From: Prevotella sp. UBA2809
Lineage (GTDB): Bacteria; Bacteroidota; Bacteroidia; Bacteroidales; Bacteroidaceae
Direction of reading: 5' to 3'
Length of the DNA: 34,045 bases
NCBI GenBank assembly: GCA_002351725.1
Contig: DEHD01000015.1
Location: forward strand, 1 to 34,045
A program made the position numbers and the translations under genes. This document shows, in pieces, positions 1 to 6,671 of this stretch. The first letter of the stretch is position 1. Each line of letters opens with the position of its first letter. Under the pieces are notes generated by a model. The model was not told where the DNA came from. It ran no database searches and saw nothing but the letters and a program-made list of their open reading frames with translations.

Positions 1-45
1 ATTCACTTGCGAAAGTTCAGTTATTAATTTAAAAATATAGTAAAT

Positions 46-450
46 ATGAAGAAGATTTTTATGATGATGTTTGCCGCTATGGTAACAGTAAATGTGATGG
101 CAGACAACGTTAAATTCAAGGTAACTAACATTAAGTGCCAGAACTGCGCTAAGCGCGTGGAGAAGACTCTGAAAGCCAACGAGGCTGTAAAGGAGGTAAA
201 CGTAGACCTTCAGGCCAAGACTGTATGTGTGAGCTTCGATGAAAAGAAGGCTAACGCAGAGGCTCTGCTGAAGACTCTGACCGACGCTAAGTATCAGGCT
301 GAAATCATGAAGCAGTGTGATGGCAAAGAGGCCAAAAGTTGTTGTGACAAGCATGAAGCTAAAGAAGGCGGATGCGACAAGCACGAGGCCAAGAAAGCCC
401 ACGAAGGTTGCGGCAAGCACGAGGGCAAAGAAAGCTGCGACAAGAAGTAA
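46..450 (+). CDS. Secreted heavy-metal-associated (HMA) domain protein with Cys/His-rich tail
   Basis: The 134-residue product begins with a signal peptide (about residues 1-19, ending near VMAD). One HMA/CopZ-like domain of about 70 residues follows, with the metal-binding motif CQNCAKRV (Cys31, Cys34). HMA domains bind Cu(I), Zn or Hg and pass them to transporters or sequester them. Residues from about 91 to the end form a low-complexity tail in which CDKHEAK-like units recur with many Cys, His, Lys and Glu. It looks like a second metal-buffering region, which is inference. The signal peptide suggests a periplasmic or exported location. The gene stands alone and converges on a thioredoxin-like gene, with a shared terminator between them. 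The ATG at 46 is preceded by AT-rich DNA with no clear ribosome binding site. The cognate metal is not evident from the sequence. Confidence 0.85.
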   Translation: MKKIFMMMFAAMVTVNVMADNVKFKVTNIKCQNCAKRVEKTLKANEAVKEVNVDLQAKTVCVSFDEKKANAEALLKTLTDAKYQAEIMKQCDGKEAKSCCDKHEAKEGGCDKHEAKKAHEGCGKHEGKESCDKK

Positions 451-457
451 ATAATAA

Positions 458-481
458 ATCCCCTGCAGTTTTGCAGGGGAT
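458..481. terminator. Bidirectional intrinsic terminator
   Basis: A perfect 10-bp stem (ATCCCCTGCA 458-467 with TGCAGGGGAT 472-481) encloses a GTTT loop. T-rich DNA follows on the plus strand and A-rich DNA precedes it. It sits between the convergent HMA and thioredoxin-like genes and could serve both. The same stem sequence is reused at 1977-2007. Confidence 0.85.
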
Positions 482-491
482 TATTGTTTTG

Positions 492-992
492 TTATTTAAC
501 GGCTTTGGGCGTCCAGTTTTTGAAGAATTGCAAAACCTTATCCTTATTGTAGCCTTTGCCTTCTTCAAGCAGGCCTGAATCCTGTATATGGATAACCTTG
601 CCTTCTTCGTCGAGTACAACAAATACTGGGTATCCGAAGCGGCCGCAGTTATTCAATCGCTTCATCAAAGCAGCATCCTGCTGCTGCTTAACTACGTCGT
701 TCGACTTACGAGGTTTGTAGTTTACATGAATATACTCAAAGTTATCATTGATAACCTTGCTGATTGTGGTATCGTTAGTGATGAAATCAGCAAAGAGCAG
801 GCACCAAGGGCACCAGTTGCCACCAACCTGACAAATTACAAACTTACCCTCTGACTTTGCTTTCAGAACAGCCTTGTCAATCTGTTCCAGAGGGTTGATG
901 GTCTCGTCGTAGACCTTCTTCTTTGCCGTCTGTGCATTAAGTGTCAAAGCAAATAATGCAGCGGCCATAGTAAGCATAAAATTCTTCTTCAT
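492..992 (-). CDS. Secreted thioredoxin-fold protein (WCPWC active site)
   Basis: The 166-residue protein has a signal peptide (cleavage near LNAQ, residue 20) and a thioredoxin fold with active-site motif WCPWC (Cys61, Cys64). A cis-Pro loop appears as GYPVFVVLD. The arrangement matches the thioredoxin_7/DUF255-like exported family, whose members reduce or exchange disulfides in the periplasm. Two catalytic cysteines separated by Pro-Trp suggest an active redox protein. It follows the GNAT gene by 6 bases and is probably cotranscribed with it from the promoter near 1570. Partner proteins are not visible. The neighbouring metal-binding protein, whose cysteines might need reduction, is on the other strand, so a link is only a guess. 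Confidence 0.85.
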   Translation of the reverse strand: MKKNFMLTMAAALFALTLNAQTAKKKVYDETINPLEQIDKAVLKAKSEGKFVICQVGGNWCPWCLLFADFITNDTTISKVINDNFEYIHVNYKPRKSNDVVKQQQDAALMKRLNNCGRFGYPVFVVLDEEGKVIHIQDSGLLEEGKGYNKDKVLQFFKNWTPKAVK

Positions 993-998
993 ATTGCG

Positions 999-1553
999 TT
1001 ATTGTTTAAATCGTGGAGGAGCTATGTTTTCTGTATGTTCGCCGATATGTTTCTCCATCCAAACCATATCATACCAGCGATTAAACTTATAGCCACATTC
1101 TATAAAACGCCCCACCATCCTATATCCAAGATGCCCGTGGAAATGGATGCTGTTCTCATCGAGATAAGGGTCGTTGCCTCGTGGTGCAGAGATGCAGGCA
1201 CACATATTCAGGATGCCCATCTGCTGCAACTCTTTCTCTAATGCATCGTGTAGCACTCGGCCGTAGCCCTTGCCGGCTTCACCTTGCTTCACGTAGATTG
1301 ATGTCTCTATAGCCCAGTCGTAAGCTGCACGACCTTTGAACGGGCTCGCGTAAGCATATCCTATAATGCGACCTTGTTCGTCCTCGGCCACCAGATACGG
1401 ATACTTCTTCAGCGTGTTCGTTATACGATTTCGGAATTCATCAACAGTAGGCACCTCATACTCAAAGGTGATTGCTGTATCAGTAACGTAAGGAGCATAA
1501 ATCTCCACCAATTGCTCTGCATCTTCCAGTTTAGCTGTCCTGATCATAGTCAT
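999..1553 (-). CDS. GNAT N-acetyltransferase, phosphinothricin acetyltransferase-like
   Basis: The 184-residue protein starts MTMIRTAKLEDAEQLVEIYA and has the order of the phosphinothricin/methionine sulfone acetyltransferase branch of GNAT. It has an N-terminal substrate lobe, the WAIETSIYVK strand, the acetyl-CoA pyrophosphate loop QGEAGKGYG (near residue 93), and a C-terminal HGHLGYRMVGRF block. These enzymes transfer acetyl from acetyl-CoA to small amines such as amino acid analogues. The true substrate cannot be told from sequence. Length is normal for the family. It is the first gene of a two-gene unit with the thioredoxin-like gene 6 bases downstream. Function beyond acyl transfer is uncertain. 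Confidence 0.87.
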   Translation of the reverse strand: MTMIRTAKLEDAEQLVEIYAPYVTDTAITFEYEVPTVDEFRNRITNTLKKYPYLVAEDEQGRIIGYAYASPFKGRAAYDWAIETSIYVKQGEAGKGYGRVLHDALEKELQQMGILNMCACISAPRGNDPYLDENSIHFHGHLGYRMVGRFIECGYKFNRWYDMVWMEKHIGEHTENIAPPRFKQ

Positions 1554-1569
1554 TGTTATTTATCGGATG

Positions 1570-1577
1570 CAAAGTTA
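1570..1577 (-). promoter_or_regulatory. Bacteroidetes -7 box for the GNAT/thioredoxin unit
   Basis: The minus strand reads TAACTTTG (TAnnTTTG) 17 bases upstream of the GNAT start codon. No good -33 TTTG is seen at the usual spacing, so support rests on the -7 box and its position. It lies back-to-back with the plus-strand promoter at 1596-1627. Confidence 0.5.
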
Positions 1578-1595
1578 CTTATTTTAATTCAATTA

Positions 1596-1627
1596 TTTGG
1601 CTATTTCACGGATTATTTGTACTTTTG
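1596..1627 (+). promoter_or_regulatory. Promoter for the ygbA-like gene
   Basis: TTTG at 1596-1599 is followed after exactly 20 bases by TACTTTTG at 1620-1627. This is the full Bacteroidetes -33/-7 arrangement. The start codon is 46 bases downstream of the -7 box. Confidence 0.75.
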
Positions 1628-1673
1628 CACGCGAATTTAGAACATTAAGGAAAAATTAAACTAGTAAAGATTG

Positions 1674-1994
1674 ATGAACAGGATTGACAGAGAGAAAAAG
1701 ACTGTGCAGAAGATGATTGAGATTTATTGTCGTCATCATCTTAAACAGACCACTATTCCAGAAGAGTATCAGCAACTAATAGCGTATGCTCACAACCGCC
1801 TAAGTCATTGCCGATTTGGCGAGAATAAAAACGTTTGTAAGAAATGCCCCATTCACTGCTATGCTCCAAAAGAGCGTCAGCAGATTCGTGAAGTGATGCG
1901 CTGGGTTGGACCGCGAATGATGATTTATGCGCCAAAAGCCACAATCATACACGCTGGTATAAGTCTGAAGAAAATGATCCCCTGCAAGCGATGA
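1674..1994 (+). CDS. ygbA: YgbA-family protein (nitrous-oxide-stimulated promoter family)
   Basis: The 106-residue product matches the YgbA_NO family. It starts MNRIDREKKTVQKMIEIYCR, has the HH pair, the conserved block SHCRFGENKNVCKKCPIHCY with four cysteines, and ends near the motif VMRWVGPRMM. In enterobacteria ygbA is controlled by the NO-responsive repressor NsrR and helps survival of nitrosative stress. The biochemical activity is not established, and the cysteine cluster suggests metal or Fe-S binding. I chose ATG 1674 over a TTG one codon upstream. The gene is monocistronic, with its own promoter at 1596-1627 and a terminator whose left arm lies inside the last codons. I see no NsrR-like operator. 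Confidence 0.85.
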   Translation: MNRIDREKKTVQKMIEIYCRHHLKQTTIPEEYQQLIAYAHNRLSHCRFGENKNVCKKCPIHCYAPKERQQIREVMRWVGPRMMIYAPKATIIHAGISLKKMIPCKR

Positions 1995-2007
1995 TGCTGC
2001 AGGGGAT
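1977..2007 (+). terminator. Terminator overlapping the ygbA stop codon
   Basis: Stem ATCCCCTGCA (1977-1986) pairs with TGCAGGGGAT (1998-2007). The loop contains the TGA stop at 1992-1994, and a run of five T follows at 2013-2017. The stem is identical to that at 458-481. Confidence 0.8.
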
Positions 2008-2019
2008 TATAGTTTTTAC

Positions 2020-2136
2020 CTGAGTTACTACGGGCATATTCATCATCTCGAACATCATGTTCATAGTCTGAAGTGTGGCTGTAGCTCCGCCTCGGCGACA
2101 TATTGCCAACGCTGCAGCGGGCTTGTTCTGAACCAG
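2020..2136 (-). pseudogene. Remnant of a flavodoxin-family NAD(P)H-dependent reductase
   Basis: Reading the minus strand from 2136 down gives 39 codons without a start, including KPAAALAICRRGGATAT and MNMMFEMMNMPVVTQ. This matches the central block of flavodoxin_2/FMN-reductase proteins (usual form PAA-x-CRRGGA ... MPVV-S-QYW). The N-terminal flavin-binding half and the segment after MPVVT are missing. The homology ends next to the ygbA terminator. The remnant is in the same frame as the histidine-kinase-like gene and starts directly after its TAG stop. I read it as a decayed fragment left by deletion. The match rests on recalled family motifs rather than an alignment. Confidence 0.6.
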
Positions 2137-4053
2137 CTACTTCTGGAGCTCGAAGATGATGCGGCAGCCATCGCGGTAGTCGACATCGAAGATGAGATCG
2201 CCACCGAGACTTGCTGCGTGACGCTTGGCAAGAGGCAAGCCAAGGCCTTCGCCCTCAGCAATATTCTCAACGGTGCTGAACGCCTTGAACACATTATCCA
2301 TAGAACCAGAAGGCAATCCGCTACCAATATCCTGAACGGTATAGCGGATGGTTGTGGCAGTCTGCGATATCTTGAGCGTTATGTCTCTACCACCAGTATA
2401 CTTGGCGGAGTTGTACAGCAACTCGTTGAGGGTGCATAAAAGATACAGGCGGTTAGTAACTATGTGGAGCGTTGAAGGCAGGTCGGTTTCAAGCTCAATG
2501 CGCGCATCGGGGAAGTGACTTAGAGTGTGATTGATGCACTCCTTAGCTATCTGATTTACCGAAACCTCATCGTTCTTCTTACAAAGCAACTCTCCGTCGG
2601 CATTGGTCTCAGAGGTATCGAGCAGCAGAACCATCAGGCGGTTGAGAGTGATGGCATTCTCTTTCATCATCTTTGAGATGTTGCTGAACTCACTATCGCT
2701 GATGACTACATCACTGCCTTTACTATCGCGGAGCACATCGGCAAAACCCGTGATAACATTCATAGGCATACGCATATTCTGAGAAACGGTCTGCAGAAAT
2801 TTAGACTTACGTACAATAGTATCATCGGCCTGCAACTGAGCCTGGTTCAGTTCCTCATTTGCAATGTTAACTTTCTCGGCGTTATTGCGCAGCTTGGTCA
2901 TGTTATCGTTGATAGAGTGCTGCATCTTTACGAAACTATTCTGCAGATTACCAAGTATGCCCTTACTATGTGATATAGGTATAGGTTGATTGTAGTTACC
3001 GTTGGCTATCTGCTGCGTAATATCGAGAAGACGGTTTATAGGCGTGATAGTTTGTTTGGCAACCTGACGGCTTACCCATATAATGAGTAGTAATCCAATA
3101 AGGATGATGCCGATAATGATATAACCAAGATGGTAGTAGCTCTTCATGGCCTCACTGTCGGGACACGCCAGAGCAAGGCTCCATCGGGTGCCGGGAACAG
3201 GGCGGTAGGTTACGTGATATAGCGAGTTCTTATATGTGACATGCATTGCCTCACGCTTGCCTGCTATCATCTCGTGTCCAAGCGAAATCATATCAGAATT
3301 CTTACTTGGCTCAGCATCGCTGAATATCGTCTTGCGGAACAAGTGGGTGGTGTCAGGATTTATAAGGTACCGACCGTTGCCATCAAGCAATATAAAGAAT
3401 GCACCCTTATAATCAAGCTCAATCTTGTTAATAAGCTTTGTGAGCTGACTGAACGACATCTCGGCAGAAACAACTCCTGCAATTCGTCCGTTCTTCTGTC
3501 GAAGAGGGCGGCTGTAAGTGGCCATAGCCTCGTTATGGTCTATCTTACCTTCGATATACTCTACGAAGGGATCAACCCATAACGCCTTACCCGACTTTAT
3601 GGCAGATGTGTAGCTTAACTTATCAAAGTAATCGTACTCGGGCTCGACATAAGTCTTAACCGCATCTTTCTGTTGTACAGCGTATACAGAGAATTTGCTT
3701 CCATACTCCTTGAAGTAATCGGGAACCATGAATACCGAACAGCTTACAACAGGATCGTTGAGACGTACAATGCGTCCTGATACCGACTCCAACGAGTCGG
3801 GGGTAAGATACTCTTCCATCATCCAGACATTGGAGTTAACCGCCGTCTCGATGGTGCTCATATAGCTGCGAACCTGATAGAGACCTTTGTCGAGCATGTT
3901 GGTATTGCTGCTCAACACCTCTTCATGAATCAAGTTGCGCGACTGATAGAACAGAGTTCCTATTGAAAGGATGAAGATGGGCACAGCCAGAAGTATGATA
4001 CCCATGCTGAGTTCGCGCTTTAGGCTGGGCTCGTGATTAAAGAAACTAAACAT
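2137..4053 (-). CDS. Cache-HAMP-DHp-HATPase sensor lacking the phosphoacceptor histidine
   Basis: The 638-residue membrane protein has TM1 at about residues 16-38 and a double-Cache-like extracytoplasmic domain (about 40-300, with WVDPFVEY and GVVSAEMS). TM2 is at about 309-330, then HAMP, a coiled linker and a DHp-like helix. The HATPase_c domain looks intact, with N-box NELLYNSAKYT, G1 DIGSGLP and G2 GEGLGLPLAK. The DHp motif reads KSKFLQTVSQNMRMPMN where active kinases have SHEIRTPMN, so the phosphoacceptor His is Gln (about residue 425). I chose ATG 4053 over ATG 4074 because AAGGAGG lies 7 bases before it and it gives an 8-base overlap with the upstream gene. It is the last gene of a three-gene array. 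It may bind ATP without autophosphorylating, or phosphorylate in trans. Confidence 0.85.
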   Translation of the reverse strand: MFSFFNHEPSLKRELSMGIILLAVPIFILSIGTLFYQSRNLIHEEVLSSNTNMLDKGLYQVRSYMSTIETAVNSNVWMMEEYLTPDSLESVSGRIVRLNDPVVSCSVFMVPDYFKEYGSKFSVYAVQQKDAVKTYVEPEYDYFDKLSYTSAIKSGKALWVDPFVEYIEGKIDHNEAMATYSRPLRQKNGRIAGVVSAEMSFSQLTKLINKIELDYKGAFFILLDGNGRYLINPDTTHLFRKTIFSDAEPSKNSDMISLGHEMIAGKREAMHVTYKNSLYHVTYRPVPGTRWSLALACPDSEAMKSYYHLGYIIIGIILIGLLLIIWVSRQVAKQTITPINRLLDITQQIANGNYNQPIPISHSKGILGNLQNSFVKMQHSINDNMTKLRNNAEKVNIANEELNQAQLQADDTIVRKSKFLQTVSQNMRMPMNVITGFADVLRDSKGSDVVISDSEFSNISKMMKENAITLNRLMVLLLDTSETNADGELLCKKNDEVSVNQIAKECINHTLSHFPDARIELETDLPSTLHIVTNRLYLLCTLNELLYNSAKYTGGRDITLKISQTATTIRYTVQDIGSGLPSGSMDNVFKAFSTVENIAEGEGLGLPLAKRHAASLGGDLIFDVDYRDGCRIIFELQK

Positions 4054-5533
4054 TGTCGGCCTCCTTTCTCTCATTAGTCTCGCTGAAGTGGGTAATGTTG
4101 TCCAGCAGGTCGATTACAACCTCATTCTTAATACGTATGTTGTTCACTTGTTTATCTACCTCCTCTTTGGTTGACTTGTTGTAGTTGTTACAAAGTGTGG
4201 TAACACTCGAGTCGATGCTCAAGGCGGGCACTTCGAGTTGTTTGATCATGTAGCGAAGGAACGACGACTTGATTCTGTCTGACTCCTCGGTCTTACCGAA
4301 AGTGGTCTTAAGCATCTCACTGCGCTGACTAAGTATCTCTGTCTCGCGTTCGATGGCATCAATCTGTTGTCTAAGAGATTGCTGCATCTTGCCGAAACGG
4401 TTCTGCAGCTGGCCTATCTCGTCGTCGCGACTGGTAACAGCCACAGTCTGGTCGAGATCGCCTGCTGCCACATTCTGCGCCATTTCATTAAGCATACGCA
4501 AGGGCTTGAGCTTGAGGCGGATGATCCAGGTGCAAAGCAGGAAGAAAACGCCGAGACTTATTATTATGATACCGATAACAAAATATACAAGAATGTTGTG
4601 CATACCGAAGATGTCGTCATTGGGATAAACCACTCCTACGCACCATCCCAATGTACCTTCGCCATTGTAACGGCCTTTCCACTCACTGCGTACAAAGGGC
4701 TTGAAGAACACGGTCCACTCCTTGCCGTACATCTTGAACTCCTTCTCGCCCACTTTGCCAGCAAGCATTGCTTCGGCAGCTTCAACAGCTCCGTAATCGT
4801 TAACCTCTTCGGCAAGACTATAAACGGTATAGTTTTCGAGTTTGGCAATATCGGGGTGAACAATGAACTGACCGTTGCGAGCCACAAGAACGGTATAGCC
4901 ATTCTCAGAAGGCTTGGCTGCAAGAACAATCTTTGAGAGCTGCGAAACTGACACGTCGACTGCCATAACACCCACGCGCTCACCATTTTTATCGATTAGT
5001 GGCAAGCAGAAGTTTACCAACGGAACATTCTCGGTGTCGTCGCCAGTCAAGGGGTCGGTCCAACCTATCCATCCTTTATCCATCGGATCGGTATACCATT
5101 TCTGCTCGGTATAAGGCCGCTTGGTAAATGTCTCAGACACAACAAGGTCGGACTTCAGGTCGTTTACAAACGCGCGACGGTGAACATAGGCCATAAACAA
5201 ATCGGTATCGGGGAAATAGCCGGGCTTGAATGCTATGGCGCAACCTATGATATTGGGATTGTCCTCAACAAGAGCACGGCAATAGGTGTACATGCGCTGC
5301 TTGTCGTCGAGATGCTCAAGCACATCATAATAAACATTACCTGTGGCCTGCTCAACACTAAGCAGTATGTTGTCTATACCTTGTACAGTTGCATCGAGCA
5401 TGAGGTTGGCATCGCGATGTGCCTCCTCATTTAGCACTTTATGCGAGTAGTAAGTCAGCACGCCAAGAGTGAGCAGCAGCAGCACCAACGTCTCGACGAC
5501 TAACTGTACATTTAGTCTGAATCTTCTACGCAT
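4046..5533 (-). CDS. Cache-HAMP membrane sensor with degenerate DHp helix and no ATPase domain
   Basis: The 495-residue protein has TM1 at about 10-28 and a large double-Cache-like periplasmic domain (about 35-305; motifs PLTGDDTENVPLVNFCLPLI and GVMAVDVSVSQL). TM2 is at about 312-338, followed by HAMP (340-392) and a coiled coil. The C-terminal helix aligns with a DHp domain: IKSSFLRYMIKQLEVPALSI. At the phosphoacceptor position it has Lys (about 431), and the protein ends at 495 without an HATPase domain. It therefore cannot be a classical kinase. It overlaps the upstream sensor gene by 8 bases (ATGCGTAG) and the downstream kinase-like gene by 8 bases (ATGTTTAG). Translational coupling suggests one complex, which is inference. 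Confidence 0.85.
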   Translation of the reverse strand: MRRRFRLNVQLVVETLVLLLLTLGVLTYYSHKVLNEEAHRDANLMLDATVQGIDNILLSVEQATGNVYYDVLEHLDDKQRMYTYCRALVEDNPNIIGCAIAFKPGYFPDTDLFMAYVHRRAFVNDLKSDLVVSETFTKRPYTEQKWYTDPMDKGWIGWTDPLTGDDTENVPLVNFCLPLIDKNGERVGVMAVDVSVSQLSKIVLAAKPSENGYTVLVARNGQFIVHPDIAKLENYTVYSLAEEVNDYGAVEAAEAMLAGKVGEKEFKMYGKEWTVFFKPFVRSEWKGRYNGEGTLGWCVGVVYPNDDIFGMHNILVYFVIGIIIISLGVFFLLCTWIIRLKLKPLRMLNEMAQNVAAGDLDQTVAVTSRDDEIGQLQNRFGKMQQSLRQQIDAIERETEILSQRSEMLKTTFGKTEESDRIKSSFLRYMIKQLEVPALSIDSSVTTLCNNYNKSTKEEVDKQVNNIRIKNEVVIDLLDNITHFSETNERKEADNV

Positions 5534-6506
5534 TATTTATACGTCTACAAATGAAATACACAATGATGATACCGATAAGCGCAAGCAATGCAAGACCTAT
5601 ACCGATATAAAGGAACGGTTTGTTCAAATCGCTTATAGGTGCTATGATTGCCAACGACCATTCGAGGTTCTCTATACCACCATAGAACACTCTCGATGGA
5701 ACGCCGTCGATTTCCATATCAACGATTCCGGTTCTGCCCTCTTCGATATCCTTAAGCACCTTCTCGTTCTTAATGGTGATGCTCTTATCAGATGGATGCA
5801 ACAGGCATGTTCCGTCTTTATAGAACACCACTGAATAGAACTCGAAATCGCGCATAAACTTGAAACGGCTGAACTGAGGCGCATAGCGGCAACGGTTAAC
5901 AATACGCTCAAGCTCACTGTTGAGCCACTCGAATGTGATATCAGCTCCACACACGCAGGCCAGATTGCCGTCGAGTGTGTAAAGAGGCTTTACGTAGGTG
6001 CAGTAATGACCGCTGATGTTTGTACCGTCGTAGTAGAAATAAGGATCGCTCCAGAAAGCCATCTTTATGTTGCGGGCACGGATGAACCAAGGCGACTTGG
6101 TGTAATCATGACGGGCAGAACCAACCTGAGAAACAGTATAGCCTGTGGTATCGTTATGGTGTACGTAAGGCTCGAACCATGTTCCCTTCTCGGGGAAGAA
6201 GTTAGGAACAAAAGCTGCAAAATAGCCGCGTACATCAGGGTTAAGGTCGGACTCACTTTCAAGTGCGCTAATGGCTGCTTCAGGTGTAGAAAGTCGTTTC
6301 TCAACTTCGTTGAACACATTATTGGCACTCATCTCTATACGCCCTAAGGTACCACCAAGCTGGGCAGAGACAGAATTCTGAACACCCGAATAACGTCCTT
6401 GAGTCTCAACACGCATTGCTGCGCTGAATGCCATATATGACAGACTCGTCACTAAAAGGATGACGATACTCAATGACATGAGTATATACCATGATTGCCT
6501 CTTCAT
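5526..6506 (-). CDS. Cache-domain membrane sensor protein without output domain
   Basis: The 326-residue protein has TM1 at about 7-30 and a double-Cache-like ligand-binding region (about 35-295, including FAAFVPNFFP, WSDPYFYYDG and ACVCGADITFEWL). TM2 is at about 299-318, and the protein stops after only about eight cytoplasmic residues. Cache domains sense small extracytoplasmic ligands such as carboxylates or amino acids. Without HAMP, kinase, phosphatase or cyclase it presumably acts through partners. The best candidates are the two Cache proteins encoded immediately downstream in overlapping frames. It is the first gene of the array, with a promoter at 6542-6572. Confidence 0.82.
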   Translation of the reverse strand: MKRQSWYILMSLSIVILLVTSLSYMAFSAAMRVETQGRYSGVQNSVSAQLGGTLGRIEMSANNVFNEVEKRLSTPEAAISALESESDLNPDVRGYFAAFVPNFFPEKGTWFEPYVHHNDTTGYTVSQVGSARHDYTKSPWFIRARNIKMAFWSDPYFYYDGTNISGHYCTYVKPLYTLDGNLACVCGADITFEWLNSELERIVNRCRYAPQFSRFKFMRDFEFYSVVFYKDGTCLLHPSDKSITIKNEKVLKDIEEGRTGIVDMEIDGVPSRVFYGGIENLEWSLAIIAPISDLNKPFLYIGIGLALLALIGIIIVYFICRRINNA

Positions 6507-6541
6507 GATTAATGTAATATTCTAATAGTTATTATATTTTG

Positions 6542-6572
6542 CAAAAATAAGTATTTTCAAGATACTAACCAA
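6542..6572 (-). promoter_or_regulatory. Promoter of the three-gene Cache array
   Basis: The minus strand has TATTTTTG (complement of 6542-6549) preceded after 19 bases by TTGG (complement of 6569-6572). It is 35 bases upstream of the first gene's ATG. Confidence 0.6.
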
Positions 6573-6609
6573 GCAACACTTTGCGTTTTAACAAAAATTA
6601 AAAAAGAAT

Positions 6610-6639
6610 AATCCCTGCAGCTTATTAGCCACAGGGATT
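6610..6639 (-). terminator. Terminator of the PpiD-like gene
   Basis: On the minus strand, stem AATCCCTG/CAGGGATT (6632-6639 with 6610-6617) is followed by a T-rich run (A-rich at 6588-6607 on the plus strand). It lies 33 bases past the foldase stop codon. Confidence 0.7.
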
Positions 6640-6671
6640 ACCTATTTAATTTCCTAACTAAAAATCTATTC

